20,676 nucleotides of DNA from Puniceicoccales bacterium (GCA_031289285.1 JAITPT010000158.1:1-20676), one strand, 5' to 3'; shown: positions 6,187 to 15,479, counted from the stretch's first letter. Made by a program: numbers and translations. The notes: generated from the letters alone by a model not told the origin.

Positions 6187-7434
6187 ATGTCCACAAACCT
6201 GAAAATCGCACTGCGATTCTTGCTTTTCAAAAAACGCGCCATGCTGATGACACTCAGCGGAATTACCTTTGGCGTCGCATTCTTCATCCTCACGCAGGCG
6301 CAAACAAGCGGCTTCGAGCAATTTTTTATCCGCACCGTTCTCGGAACCGATAGCGCACTGCGCGTCGCTGACCGCTTCCAAGACACCAAGGCCTCGCGCG
6401 AAATCGCCGCCAGTGGCGACCCCAACGCCAAACTCCGCATCGAGACCCTGCGAAAATACATCGAAGGCATTGACTACCCAAGCCGCCTCCGCGAGATGCT
6501 CGCGCAACACGCCGAAGTCGCTGCCTCCGCCGAGGTGCTGCGCGGCTCCGCTCGCGTCGAAAGCCCCCAGCGCTCCGCCGACGCGCAAATCTTCGGCATC
6601 AATCTGCGCGACTTCCGCCGCGTCTCTAATCTCGAAGACCAAATCGTCAGCGGCGACATCGCGCTCTTTGACAAAAGCCCGCAAGGTGTGCTCGTGGGTT
6701 CTGAGCTTGCCCGCCGCCTCAACGCCGTCCCCGGGCAAATCCTCACGCTCACCGTGCGCAACGTCACCCAACGCTTCAACGTGTCGGGGATTTTTGAAAC
6801 AGGCATCGGCGACATAGACAAGGTGCGCATCATCGCGCATCTGGGCGCGACGCGCTCGCTGTTGAAACGCCCGTTTGGGGCGACCTACCTGCAAGTCTCG
6901 CTGAACAATCCCGACCTCGCGCCGGCGGTGGCGGAGCGCATCGGCCCGCTCGTGCGCCACCACATCGCCCCTTGGCAAAAGCGCGAAAGAGTGTGGCTCG
7001 AAGTTTTCCGTATGCTGCGCTTCTCGTCGGCCATCACCGTCTCGACCATCATCCTCGTCTCGGCGTTGGGCATGTTCAACACGCTTGCCATGCTCGTCAT
7101 CGAGAAGACCCGCGAAATCGCCATCCTACGCTCTTTCGGTTTCTCGAAAGGCGACGTGACGCGCATCTTTCTCTGGCTGGGCTGGGTGGTGATTGTCGTC
7201 GGCTCCGTGCTCGGTTGCGCGATGGGCGCGTTGCTCACTTGGGCGGCGGAAAACATCCCGCTGCGCATTCGCGGCATCTTTTCCACCGACCACTTCCTCG
7301 TCAGCTGGAACAGCCAGCACTACCTCGCTGCCGTGCTCACAGCCGTCGTCGTCGTCTCCATTGCCAGCTATTTCCCTGCCCGCCGCGCTGCCCACATCGA
7401 GCCGGGCGACATCATCCGCGGCGCGTCATCCTAA
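6187..7434 (+). CDS. FtsX/MacB-type ABC transporter permease
   Basis: The 415-residue membrane protein has the four-helix layout of MacB/LolCE-type permeases. One helix lies near the N-terminus (about 18-38), followed by a large extracytoplasmic domain (about 40-275), then three C-terminal helices (about 280-302, 325-352 and 378-397). The cytoplasmic loop VIEKTREIAILRSFGFSKGDVTRIF is the conserved coupling region that contacts the ATPase. The frame opens at 6088, but the ATG at 6187 (MSTNLKIALRFLLFKKRAML) gives the usual family start. No ATP-binding partner is encoded in the window, so it must be encoded elsewhere. Such systems move lipoproteins, peptides or drugs, or drive envelope remodelling; the substrate cannot be read here. 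It opens the plus-strand gene run. Confidence 0.87.
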   Translation: MSTNLKIALRFLLFKKRAMLMTLSGITFGVAFFILTQAQTSGFEQFFIRTVLGTDSALRVADRFQDTKASREIAASGDPNAKLRIETLRKYIEGIDYPSRLREMLAQHAEVAASAEVLRGSARVESPQRSADAQIFGINLRDFRRVSNLEDQIVSGDIALFDKSPQGVLVGSELARRLNAVPGQILTLTVRNVTQRFNVSGIFETGIGDIDKVRIIAHLGATRSLLKRPFGATYLQVSLNNPDLAPAVAERIGPLVRHHIAPWQKRERVWLEVFRMLRFSSAITVSTIILVSALGMFNTLAMLVIEKTREIAILRSFGFSKGDVTRIFLWLGWVVIVVGSVLGCAMGALLTWAAENIPLRIRGIFSTDHFLVSWNSQHYLAAVLTAVVVVSIASYFPARRAAHIEPGDIIRGASS

Positions 7435-7537
7435 GCACCGCCGCCTCCCCGCCCCGCCTCCCTTCCCCCGAAAATCTTCTTCCCCGCCGCCTGTTTTTTT
7501 CCCACTGTCGCCGCCTTTTCAAACACACCTACCGACT

Positions 7538-9025
7538 ATGCAAACACTACTTCCGCGTCCGCGCGCCATCTTCCTCTTGGCGGCGGCACTCCTAATCCCG
7601 CCCGCCGCTATCGCCGTTGCCGCCGATAGCGACAGCGCAAAACCCGCCGCAAACGCCGCCGCGCCCGAAATCGCCGCTACGCCGCCCGGTGCCCCCAATG
7701 GCCGCCAACGCGTCCGCCCAGGCACCCAAAAACAGCCCGACGCCAAGCCGGACGCCAAACCCGCCCCCGGGCAGCCCGTCCCCGTCGGCCCGCAGCGCGT
7801 CATCGTGCAGCCGCAGCCCCTGCGCGTCACGCCGCCGCCGCCGCCCGCGCCCGACGAATCGCCTGAGGCCAAAGCCCGCCGCAAAGAAATCTCCGATTGG
7901 TCGCTTGAACGCAGCCACATCGAAGCGCGTCTCGCCCTCGACGACGCCCGCCGCCGTGCCGCGAGTGCCAAGCGCAACGCCGAGATTTTCGCCGAGCAAG
8001 GCGAAGAGAAGAGCCGCATAGACGCCTCCCTCGCGCTCGAAAGTTCCCGCGACAACGCGAAACTCATCAAATACACGCAGCGTCTTCGCGACCTCGAGCT
8101 GGAGAGCAAACGCCTCCAAATCGAGACCAACAACGTCCTCACGCGCTACGGCCAGCAGCTCGCCACGTTTCAGAAAAAACGCGAAACCGAACGTTTCGCT
8201 TTCGACGCCAAGGCCAAGCTCCTCAAAGAGCCGCTCGTCAACGGCACCCTCTTCATCAGCGACCGCCGCGTCACGCTCAACGGCCCCGTCACCGCCCGCA
8301 TGGCAGAGCGCGTCATCTCGCGCCTGAACTTTTTCAACAACCAAAACAGCGAGTTCCCGATATTTTTGGTGATTGACAACTCGCCCGGCGGCAGCGTCTC
8401 GGCGGGCTTCCAAATCCTCAAAGCGATGGAGAGCAGCAAAGCCCCCGTCTATGTCGTTGTGAAAGGCTTCGCGGCGAGCATGGCGGCGGTCATTACGACG
8501 CTCGCCGAGCGCTCCTACAGCTACAACAACACCATCATCCTGCACCACCAGATGTCCACCCACTTCATGGGCAACATGAGCAACCTGCGCGACCAGCTGA
8601 AAGCCGCCGAGCAGTGGTATGCCCGCCTCGCCACACCCGTCGCGAAGAAAATGGGCATCACCCTCGAAGAGTTCACAAAGCAAATGTATAAGAACAACTC
8701 CGACGGCGATTGGGAGGAATTCGGCGACAAAGCCAAAAAAATCAAGTGGGTGGACAACGTCGTAGATCGCATCGTCGAGACCTCCATCTTGGAGCTACGC
8801 GATGAAGCCCCGCCCGTCCAAATCGTCCTCGTCCGCTCGCAAAACGGCGAAACGACCCCCACCGCAACCGTCCCCGCTTCCAGCGTGACGACGCTCGTTG
8901 ACCAAAACGGCTGCGAGGCGCGAACCGACGCCAAAGGCCAAGCCTTCGTGCAGCTGCCCACACTCGAAAATCCCTTCGACTGCTGGTGGATTTACGACAA
9001 GCGCAACTTCTACCGCGCCCGCTAA
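7538..9025 (+). CDS. Exported ClpP-like serine protease with proline-rich linker and coiled coil
   Basis: The protein (495 residues) starts with a signal peptide (1-29, ending AIAVAAD), followed by a Pro/Ala-rich linker (30-107), a charged helical region likely to form a coiled coil (108-225), and a ClpP/crotonase-fold domain (about 236-412). The ClpP triad is intact: S314 in GFAASM, H337 in LHHQM, and D391 in NSDGDWEEFGDKAKKIKWVD, which aligns well with the Asp region of the cytosolic ClpP in this window. A short C-terminal domain (about 425-495) contains two Cys residues (C459, C482). Export means it cannot pair with ClpX/ClpA in the cytoplasm, so a membrane or periplasmic role is inferred. 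The frame extends upstream to 7193 over the permease gene; the ATG at 7538 is chosen for the signal peptide. The gap to the permease is 103 bp. Confidence 0.85.
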   Translation: MQTLLPRPRAIFLLAAALLIPPAAIAVAADSDSAKPAANAAAPEIAATPPGAPNGRQRVRPGTQKQPDAKPDAKPAPGQPVPVGPQRVIVQPQPLRVTPPPPPAPDESPEAKARRKEISDWSLERSHIEARLALDDARRRAASAKRNAEIFAEQGEEKSRIDASLALESSRDNAKLIKYTQRLRDLELESKRLQIETNNVLTRYGQQLATFQKKRETERFAFDAKAKLLKEPLVNGTLFISDRRVTLNGPVTARMAERVISRLNFFNNQNSEFPIFLVIDNSPGGSVSAGFQILKAMESSKAPVYVVVKGFAASMAAVITTLAERSYSYNNTIILHHQMSTHFMGNMSNLRDQLKAAEQWYARLATPVAKKMGITLEEFTKQMYKNNSDGDWEEFGDKAKKIKWVDNVVDRIVETSILELRDEAPPVQIVLVRSQNGETTPTATVPASSVTTLVDQNGCEARTDAKGQAFVQLPTLENPFDCWWIYDKRNFYRAR

Positions 9026-9106
9026 ACCGCCGCCCCTCCCTCCCATTCCCCCAGCGCCAACACCGCACTTCACCGCACACAAACTCACAACCAAAACACC
9101 GCAACC

Positions 9107-12100
9107 ATGTCCCTCCGCTACTCACCGACCGCCGCGCTCCGCGCCGCAGCCCTCGCAGTCCTCGCAGCCGTCGCGCCACTCGCGCACGCGCCCGCCGCCG
9201 ACCTCGCCGAGACCTTCCGCAACCCGCCAGATTCCGCCAAAGTCCACACGTGGTGGCACTGGATGGACGGCAACATCTCCAAGGCCGGCATCACCGCCGA
9301 CCTCGAGGCGATGGCGTCCGCTGGCGTCGGCGGAGCGCAGATATTCAACGTCGGCCAGAGCATCCCCAACGGGCCTGCCACGTTTAATAGCCCGCTGTGG
9401 TTCGACATGGTTAAACACGCTCACGCCGAGGCCAAACGCCTCGGCGTCGAGCTTTGCCTTCACAACTGCGCCGGCTGGGCAAACAGCGGCGGCCCGTGGA
9501 ACACGCCCGAGCACGGCATGAAAATCGTCGTCGTCTCCGAGCAACACGTGCGCGGCCCCGCCACCATCACCGCCCCGCCGCCACCCGCTAAACACCACCC
9601 GGGCTTCTACCGCGACATCGCCGTAGTCGCATTCCCCACACCCGCCAAGCCCGCCAAAATTGACGGCCTCGCCGGGAAACTTTTCCGCAACCGCCGCGAA
9701 GTCCGCGCCAAAGTCGAAGCCGCCGCCGTGCCCGGCTCCACCGTCGCACGCGCCGCCGTCGTCAACCTCTCCCAACAACTCCTCGCCCCACCGCCCAACG
9801 GCTCCGCTTGGCAAGTGCCCGCAGGCGACTGGACCATCCTGCGCGTCGGCTACACCGCCAACGGGCGCGGCAACCACCCCGCACCCAAAGGCGGCCACGG
9901 CCTCGAAGTGGACAAGCTCAGCCGCACCGCCGTCAAAGCCCACTGGGACGGCCACATGGCGAAAGTCCTCGCCGCAGTCGGCCCGCTCGACCCCACCCAA
10001 AAAACCGGCATCAACAACGTCCTCATAGACAGCTACGAAGTCGGCACCCAAAACTGGACACAAGGCTTTGAAAACGATTTCCGCAACCGCCGCGGCTACG
10101 ACATCATCCCCTTCCTCCCCGTCTTCGCAGGGCGCGTCGTTGACTCACCAGAAGTCACCGAACGTTTCCTCTGGGACCTCCGCCGAGTCATCGCAGATAT
10201 GTTCGCAGAAATCTACTCCGGCTACTTCGGCGAAATCGCACACAAAAACGGCCTCCTCTATTCCATCGAACCCTACGGCGATTGCCCCTCCGACGACCTC
10301 CAATACGGCAGCTACAGCGACATCCCGATGGGCGAGTTTTGGCAAAGCGACGGCCACAGCGTCAACTCCGACAACGCCAAACTCCCCGCATCCATCGCAC
10401 ACATCTACGGCAAAAAATACGTCGGCGCGGAAGCCTTCACCGCCGCGCCCAAAGGCGGACGCTGGATAAAAGACGCCTTCGCGCTCAAAGCCCAAAACGA
10501 CGCCGCACTCTGCAGCGGCATCAACCGCATGATTTACCACCGCTTCGCACACCAGCCCTGGCTCGACCGCTTCCCGGGCATGACGATGGGCCAGTGGGGC
10601 ACGCACTTCGAGCGCACGCTCACCTGGTGGAAACAAGGCAAAGAGTGGCTCACCTACCAAGCCCGTTGCCAATACCTCCTCCAAGAAGGCCGCTTCGTCG
10701 CCGACGTCCTCTTCTACACCGGCGAAGACGCGCCCAACGGCTCCAACGGCGGCGCACTCCCGCGCGGCTACGATTACGACAGCTGCGACACCCGCGCCCT
10801 CTCGCTCCTCAGCGTCAACAACGGCAAACTCACCCTGCCCTCCGGCATGGAATACCGCGTCCTCGCCCTCCCCAACTCCATCACCGCATCTCCCGAAGTC
10901 CTCACCCAAATCAAACGCCTCGCCGACGCCGGTGCCGTCATCGTCGGCAACAAACCACTCCGCGCCCCGGGCCTCGCAGGCTATCCCGCCAGCGACGCCA
11001 AAGTGCGCCAACTCGCCAACGAGCTTTGGGGCAAAGGCGCCGTCTCCACAAAGTCTCCCGCCGACGCCCTCCTCGGCCTCGGCGTCAAACCCGACTTCGC
11101 AGATAACGAACCGGGTGCCAACATCCGCTACATCCACCGCACCGCCGCCGGTGCCGACATCTACTTCGTCGCCACCCAAAACTTGGCGGGTGCCGAAGCC
11201 ACCGCCACCTTCCGCGTCTCCGGCAAAGTCCCCGAGCTTTGGCACCCCGACACAGGCCGCGTCGAGACCGCCCCCATCTGGTCGGAGAAAGACGGCCTGA
11301 CATCCCTCCCGCTACGCTTCGCCGCCTGCGGCTCCGTCTTCGTCGTCTTCCGCCAACCCTCCGCCAACGTCGCCCACGCCGTCTCCTCCACCTTCAAACC
11401 CGCACCGCGAAAGAACGCCGCCGCCGCAAGCACCCTCAAAATCGTCAAAGCCACCTACGGCGTCTTCCCCGACTACGTCCCGCCAAACTGCATGGACGTC
11501 ACCGAAAAAGTTAAAAAAGTTCTCGCCAGCGGCGCGGACTCTTTCAGCGCCGGTTCCCGCCTCGCAGGCGACGACCCCGCGCCGGGCGTCATCAAAGACT
11601 TCTGGCTACGCTACTCTGTGAACGGCGTCGAGAAGACCGTTCGCGAAAAAGAGAAAGGGCAAATCACCGTCCCCAAAGGTGCCAAAATCATCAAAGCCGT
11701 TTACGGCAAACTCGGCGACACCGAGCCAGTCACCCTCACCGCACTCAAAGACGTGACCGCCCAAGTCGCCGCCGCCGTCCAAGGCGGCACCCTGCGCCTC
11801 AACGTTTCCAACGAAACCCTCGGCGGCGCACCCGCTGGCGTCGGCAACATCCCCCAAGAACTCCGCGTCGCCTACACCCTCGACGGCGAGCTAAGCAAAA
11901 CACGCGCCCTCGAACGCGGCATCCTGCGCCTGCCCGCGCCCACCGGCGTTGACATCTCCGCACCCGACTACGAGCTACGCGCCCCGCGCCGCACCGGTGC
12001 CAACGCCAACGCCGCCCGCAACGTCCCGCTCTTCATCCGCGCATGGGAACCGGGCACCTTTGAAATCAAGTTCGCCGACGGCAAAACCCTCGCCCGCGAA

Positions 12101-12700
12101 GTCCCCGCCGTCCCCGCACCCGTCGCCCTACGCGGCCCGTGGGAACTCTCCTTCCCACCCAACTGGGGCGCACCCGCTAAGGTCACACTCCCAAAACTGA
12201 TTTCGTGGACAGAGCACACCGACGACGGCGTAAAGTATTTCTCCGGCACCGCCACCTACCGCAAAACCTTCACATGGGACGCACCGCGCGAACGCAACAA
12301 ACGCTTCGTCCTCGACCTCGGCGACCTCAAGAACTTCGCAGAAGTCTCCCTCAACGGACACGCATTCCCCGTCCTCTGGAAACCACCCTACCGCCACGAC
12401 ATCTCACGCTGGCTCAAAGACGGCGAAAATAAATTGGAAGTCAAAATCACCAACCTCTGGCCCAACCGCCTCATCGGCGACGAGTATCTACCCGACGACC
12501 GCCAGTGGCGCGGCAAACGCCTCGTGCGCCTCCCGCAGTGGGTCACCGAAGGCAAACCCAGCCCCACCGGACGCTTCACCTTCACCACTTGGCACCACTG
12601 GAACAAAGGCGACAAACCGCTCCCCTCCGGCCTCTTCGGCCCCGTGCTCATACGCACCATCGTCGTCGCCCCCGTCGCCCCCGCCGCCGCCGCCAACTAA
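9107..12700 (+). CDS. Secreted GH106-type glycoside hydrolase (alpha-L-rhamnosidase-like)
   Basis: The 1197-residue protein has a signal peptide (1-31) and a GH106-like catalytic part (about 32-750). It opens with TWWHWMDGNISKAGITADLEAM and GGAQIFNVG, as is usual for the family. Candidate catalytic acids are E311 (LIDSYEVGTQNWT) and E442 (YVGAEAFT), from motif position only. Residues 777-945 hold two tandem units that resemble the DUF3395 domain known from the DnaJC11 C-terminus: KATYG...DVT...GDDPAPG...VP, then KAVYG...DVT...RLP. A galactose-binding-like jelly roll follows (about 1008-1130, FSGTATYRKTF and VSLNGHAFPVLWKPPYRHDIS). Enzymes of this family release rhamnose from plant or microbial polysaccharide. 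The gap to the ClpP-like gene is 81 bp. No sugar transporter or regulator is adjacent. Confidence 0.88.
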   Translation: MSLRYSPTAALRAAALAVLAAVAPLAHAPAADLAETFRNPPDSAKVHTWWHWMDGNISKAGITADLEAMASAGVGGAQIFNVGQSIPNGPATFNSPLWFDMVKHAHAEAKRLGVELCLHNCAGWANSGGPWNTPEHGMKIVVVSEQHVRGPATITAPPPPAKHHPGFYRDIAVVAFPTPAKPAKIDGLAGKLFRNRREVRAKVEAAAVPGSTVARAAVVNLSQQLLAPPPNGSAWQVPAGDWTILRVGYTANGRGNHPAPKGGHGLEVDKLSRTAVKAHWDGHMAKVLAAVGPLDPTQKTGINNVLIDSYEVGTQNWTQGFENDFRNRRGYDIIPFLPVFAGRVVDSPEVTERFLWDLRRVIADMFAEIYSGYFGEIAHKNGLLYSIEPYGDCPSDDLQYGSYSDIPMGEFWQSDGHSVNSDNAKLPASIAHIYGKKYVGAEAFTAAPKGGRWIKDAFALKAQNDAALCSGINRMIYHRFAHQPWLDRFPGMTMGQWGTHFERTLTWWKQGKEWLTYQARCQYLLQEGRFVADVLFYTGEDAPNGSNGGALPRGYDYDSCDTRALSLLSVNNGKLTLPSGMEYRVLALPNSITASPEVLTQIKRLADAGAVIVGNKPLRAPGLAGYPASDAKVRQLANELWGKGAVSTKSPADALLGLGVKPDFADNEPGANIRYIHRTAAGADIYFVATQNLAGAEATATFRVSGKVPELWHPDTGRVETAPIWSEKDGLTSLPLRFAACGSVFVVFRQPSANVAHAVSSTFKPAPRKNAAAASTLKIVKATYGVFPDYVPPNCMDVTEKVKKVLASGADSFSAGSRLAGDDPAPGVIKDFWLRYSVNGVEKTVREKEKGQITVPKGAKIIKAVYGKLGDTEPVTLTALKDVTAQVAAAVQGGTLRLNVSNETLGGAPAGVGNIPQELRVAYTLDGELSKTRALERGILRLPAPTGVDISAPDYELRAPRRTGANANAARNVPLFIRAWEPGTFEIKFADGKTLAREVPAVPAPVALRGPWELSFPPNWGAPAKVTLPKLISWTEHTDDGVKYFSGTATYRKTFTWDAPRERNKRFVLDLGDLKNFAEVSLNGHAFPVLWKPPYRHDISRWLKDGENKLEVKITNLWPNRLIGDEYLPDDRQWRGKRLVRLPQWVTEGKPSPTGRFTFTTWHHWNKGDKPLPSGLFGPVLIRTIVVAPVAPAAAAN

Positions 12701-12748
12701 TCAACCCACAAACACAAAATAAACACACACACCACACACACACCACCG

Positions 12749-13357
12749 ATGAGCTACATCATTCCAAGTGTCGTCGAGCGCGACGGGCGCGGCGAACGTT
12801 CATGGGACATCTACTCCCGCCTCCTCAAAGACAGGATTATTTTCCTCGGCTCGCCGATCTACGACGAAGTCGCCAACGCCGTCATCGCCCAACTGCTCTT
12901 CCTCCAAATGGAAGACCCCAAAAAGGACATCCACCTCTACATCAACTCACCGGGCGGAAGCGTCACGGCAGGGATGGCGATTTACGACACCATGAACTTC
13001 CTGCGCTGCGACATCGTCACCTACTGCGTCGGCATGGCAGCGAGCATGGCGACCGTCCTCCTCGCAGGCGGAAAAAAAGGCAAACGCTTCGCCCTGCCCA
13101 ACAGCCGCGTCATGATACACCAGCCCACTGGCGGCGCGACCGGCCAAAGCTCAGACATCTCAATCGCCGCAAAAGAAATCCTCCGCTGGCGCGACGTGCT
13201 CAACAAAACAATCGCCGCCCACAGCGGCAAAACCGCCGAGCAAGTCCAGAAAGACTCAGACCGCGATTACTACATGTCTGCCATCGAAGCCCGTGACTAC
13301 GGCATCGTGGACACCGTAATCGCCAAACCCACCGACGCGCCCGACGCCGCCAAATAA
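12749..13357 (+). CDS. clpP: ATP-dependent Clp protease proteolytic subunit
   Basis: The 202-residue protein is a canonical ClpP, the barrel-forming serine peptidase that works with Clp ATPases in the cytoplasm. Landmarks are ERSWDIYSRLLKDRIIFLG, LYINSPGGSVTAGMAIYDTM, S99 in GMAASM, H124 in VMIHQP and D173 in SDRDYYMSAIEARDYGIVD. The propeptide is very short. It lies 48 bp after the GH106 gene. The gap (12701-12748) is almost purely A/C on the plus strand, with CA-rich runs and no Shine-Dalgarno; such an unstructured leader may itself help initiation. No clpX gene is next to it. It is the second ClpP-fold protein in this gene run, after the exported one at 7538-9025. Confidence 0.97.
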   Translation: MSYIIPSVVERDGRGERSWDIYSRLLKDRIIFLGSPIYDEVANAVIAQLLFLQMEDPKKDIHLYINSPGGSVTAGMAIYDTMNFLRCDIVTYCVGMAASMATVLLAGGKKGKRFALPNSRVMIHQPTGGATGQSSDISIAAKEILRWRDVLNKTIAAHSGKTAEQVQKDSDRDYYMSAIEARDYGIVDTVIAKPTDAPDAAK

Positions 13358-13400
13358 CTGCGGCGGCACACGCCCGCCCGCCAAAACCGCGCATCCCGAC

Positions 13401-14252
13401 ATGAACTCCGGCGACACCGACAACAATGCCCGCAGCGCCGCAGACGCTCCCGCCAGCGTCTGGGCGGAGTTGCTGCGTTGCGCCCGCGACATCGCCGCCA
13501 CCGAGCGAACGCTTGCCCCGCTCCTGCTCGAATACGTGCTGCAACGCCACAGTCTCGCCGACGCCATCGCCACGCGCCTCGGCGCGAAACTCGTCTATCA
13601 CTCCGAGCGCGGCGGACACCTACGCGAGGTGTTCATGGAAGCCTTTGACGCCGACCCGCAAATCTCCATTGCCATCGCTGCTGACCTCCGTGCCGTCGTC
13701 GCCCGCGACCCTGCCTGCGACACCGTGTTGACGCCCTTTCTCTGGTTCAAAGGATTTCAGGCCATTACGTGTCACCGAGTCGCCCACTGGCTCTGGGGGC
13801 AAAACCGCCGAGAGTTTGCCCGTTACCTCCAAAGTCTCGTCTCGGAGGTGTTCGCCGTTGACATCCATCCAGCTGCCGTTTTCGGCAGGGGCATCATGCT
13901 TGACCACGCCACAAGTTTTGTTGTCGGCGAAACGGCGATTGTGGACGACGACGTTTCCTTTCTTCACGACGTCACTCTTGGTGGCACGGGCAAGGACCGA
14001 GGTGACCGCCATCCCAAGGTGCGTCGGCGAGTGCTTGTGGGAGCTGGCGCGAAGATTTTGGGCAACATTGAGATTGGCGAGGGTGCGCAAGTGGGTGCTG
14101 GCAGTGTCGTTTTGGATTCTGTCCCGCCGCACTGCACTGTCACGGGTGTCCCAGCCAAGGTTGTCGGCGAGGTCAAAAGCCAAAACCCTGCCCGCGACAT
14201 GGACCACTACATCTCCCACCCCGACTCCTTCATCCTCGGCGCAGGCATTTAG
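13401..14252 (+). CDS. cysE: Serine O-acetyltransferase
   Basis: The 283-residue protein transfers acetyl from acetyl-CoA to L-serine, the first step of cysteine synthesis. The N-terminal helical domain (about 17-145) includes DPACDTVLTPFLWFKGFQAI. The left-handed beta-helix (about 150-255) carries D154 (VDIHP) and H169 (LDHAT), matching the catalytic pair of E. coli CysE, plus VTLGGTGKDRGDRHPKV. The protein ends in Gly-Ile, the tail that in other bacteria inserts into O-acetylserine sulfhydrylase, so a cysteine synthase complex is plausible. It starts 43 bp after clpP with no Shine-Dalgarno. The second half uses fewer C-ending codons than the neighbouring genes. Confidence 0.95.
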   Translation: MNSGDTDNNARSAADAPASVWAELLRCARDIAATERTLAPLLLEYVLQRHSLADAIATRLGAKLVYHSERGGHLREVFMEAFDADPQISIAIAADLRAVVARDPACDTVLTPFLWFKGFQAITCHRVAHWLWGQNRREFARYLQSLVSEVFAVDIHPAAVFGRGIMLDHATSFVVGETAIVDDDVSFLHDVTLGGTGKDRGDRHPKVRRRVLVGAGAKILGNIEIGEGAQVGAGSVVLDSVPPHCTVTGVPAKVVGEVKSQNPARDMDHYISHPDSFILGAGI

Positions 14253-14296
14253 CCAGCAAACCGCTTTTCATCCGCCAGCAGCGTCCTCCCGCTCCG

Positions 14297-14377
14297 GCGT
14301 CCTCGCGTCCCGCGTCCCACCCTGCGTCCTCGCGTCCTGCGTCCCACTCGGCGTCCTCGCGTCCCGCGTCCCACTCG
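14297..14377. repeat. Three 27-bp tandem repeats between cysE and galE
   Basis: Units GCGTCCTCGCGTCC(C/T)GCGTCCCA(C/T)CC-like start at 14297, 14324 and 14351, with a broken fourth at 14378. The period of 27 is a multiple of three, so frames stay open, but no gene is supported. The rest of the 237-bp convergent intergenic region holds only the motif at 14450-14460 and the start of the galE hairpin. Confidence 0.8.
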
Positions 14378-14449
14378 GCGTCCTGCGTCCGAAGTCCTGT
14401 GTCCTCCCCACCCTCGGCGAGCGTCAGCGAGCGTCCCACAAGTGAAAAA

Positions 14450-14460
14450 GTGTCTGGCAC
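14450..14460 (+). repeat. Solitary GTGTCTGGCAC motif
   Basis: GTGAAAAAGTGTCTGGCACC at 14442-14461 carries the same core as the six-copy array at 17570-18303. It sits between convergent cysE and galE, a typical position for REP-like sequences. The minimal stem is GTG...CAC. Confidence 0.6.
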
Positions 14461-14484
14461 CAAAATCCTTCAAAAACACCCGCA

Positions 14485-14498
14485 GGCGCCTACGCGCC
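14485..14498 (-). terminator. Candidate galE terminator
   Basis: On the minus strand GGCGC-GTAG-GCGCC forms a five-pair stem whose loop contains the galE stop codon TAG. A TTTTT run follows about eight bases beyond. The gap between stem and U-tract makes it a weak candidate. Confidence 0.3.
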
Positions 14499-15479
14499 GT
14501 AACCAGCTGGGTGGGCACTATGCCAACGCCAAGCCGTTTCGATGATGGCCCCGATGTCGCCAAACTTTGGCGTCCAGCCAAGTTCTGCCCGCGCTTTTGC
14601 GTTGTCCGCGCACAATTCGGGCGGGTCGCCGGCACGTCGAGGAACAAACTTCACGGGCACCTTTTTGCCAGACACCGCCTCCACCGCCTTGACGATTTCC
14701 GACACACTGAAAGGCCGCCCCGACCCAAGGTTGTAACGCAATTGCGCGCCCGAGTTGCCTAAGCGGTCAAAGGCCGCGATGTGCGCCCGCGAAATGTCGT
14801 CCACATGGACGTAGTCGCGCAGACAAGTGCCGTCCGGCGTCGGGTAATCGTCTCCAAATATTTCGAGGGACGGCTGCAACCCCATCGCGGCGCGAATAAC
14901 ATTCGGGATGAGATGCGTCTCGGGGTCATGCGCCTCGCCAATCGTCCCGTCCTCTGCCGCGCCGCAAGCGTTGAAATAGCGGAACACCGCAAAGCTCAGC
15001 CCGTTCGCCACCGCCAGCGCAGAAAGCAGGTTTTCGCAATCGAGTTTTGTTTGCCCGTAAGGGTTGATTGGTGCCTTGGGCGCGTCCTCGCGTATCGGCA
15101 TTTTTTCAGGAATGCCATAGACCGCAGCCGTCGAGGAAAACACAAACTTTTTCACCCCCTCCGCCAGCATGGTTTCGAGCAACGCGAGCGTTTTGGCGAC
15201 GTTGTTCCCGTAGTATTTGAGCGGGTTGGAAACAGATTCGCCGACGTTGATGAATGCCGCAAAATGCATCACGACATCAATTTTTTCGTCGCGTAAAATT
15301 TTTGCCACAAGCGAGCGGTCGGCGAGGTCGCCGTGATAAAACGGCACGTCCGGCGCGACAGCTTGACGGTGCCCGCAGACGAGGCTGTCAAGCACAACGG
15401 GGCGGTGTCCCGCTGCGGTTATTTGACGGACACAATGGCTGCCGATATAACCAGCGCCTCCGACTACGAAAATGTTCAT
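14490..15479 (-). CDS. galE: UDP-glucose 4-epimerase
   Basis: The 329-residue short-chain dehydrogenase-like protein interconverts UDP-glucose and UDP-galactose using bound NAD. The Rossmann motif is GGAGYIG (7-13). Catalytic residues are in FSSTAAVYG (S115-T117) and Y141-GQT-K145 within NPYGQTK. GalE-specific stretches include RYFNACGAAEDG, HLIPNVI, CLRDYVHVDDIS and YNLGSGRPFSVSEIV. The length is normal for the family. It starts at the ATG at 15479 and diverges from the Minf_1886-type gene across about 100 bp. It stands alone here, so it probably supplies UDP-galactose for envelope or exopolysaccharide synthesis rather than being part of a gal operon. Confidence 0.96.
   Translation of the reverse strand: MNIFVVGGAGYIGSHCVRQITAAGHRPVVLDSLVCGHRQAVAPDVPFYHGDLADRSLVAKILRDEKIDVVMHFAAFINVGESVSNPLKYYGNNVAKTLALLETMLAEGVKKFVFSSTAAVYGIPEKMPIREDAPKAPINPYGQTKLDCENLLSALAVANGLSFAVFRYFNACGAAEDGTIGEAHDPETHLIPNVIRAAMGLQPSLEIFGDDYPTPDGTCLRDYVHVDDISRAHIAAFDRLGNSGAQLRYNLGSGRPFSVSEIVKAVEAVSGKKVPVKFVPRRAGDPPELCADNAKARAELGWTPKFGDIGAIIETAWRWHSAHPAGYGA

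Noticed and set aside
9122..10063. Long minus-strand frames opposite the GH106 gene
   Set aside because: Gly/Ala/Val-rich shadow frames caused by C-ending codons on the plus strand. The plus strand encodes a clear enzyme.
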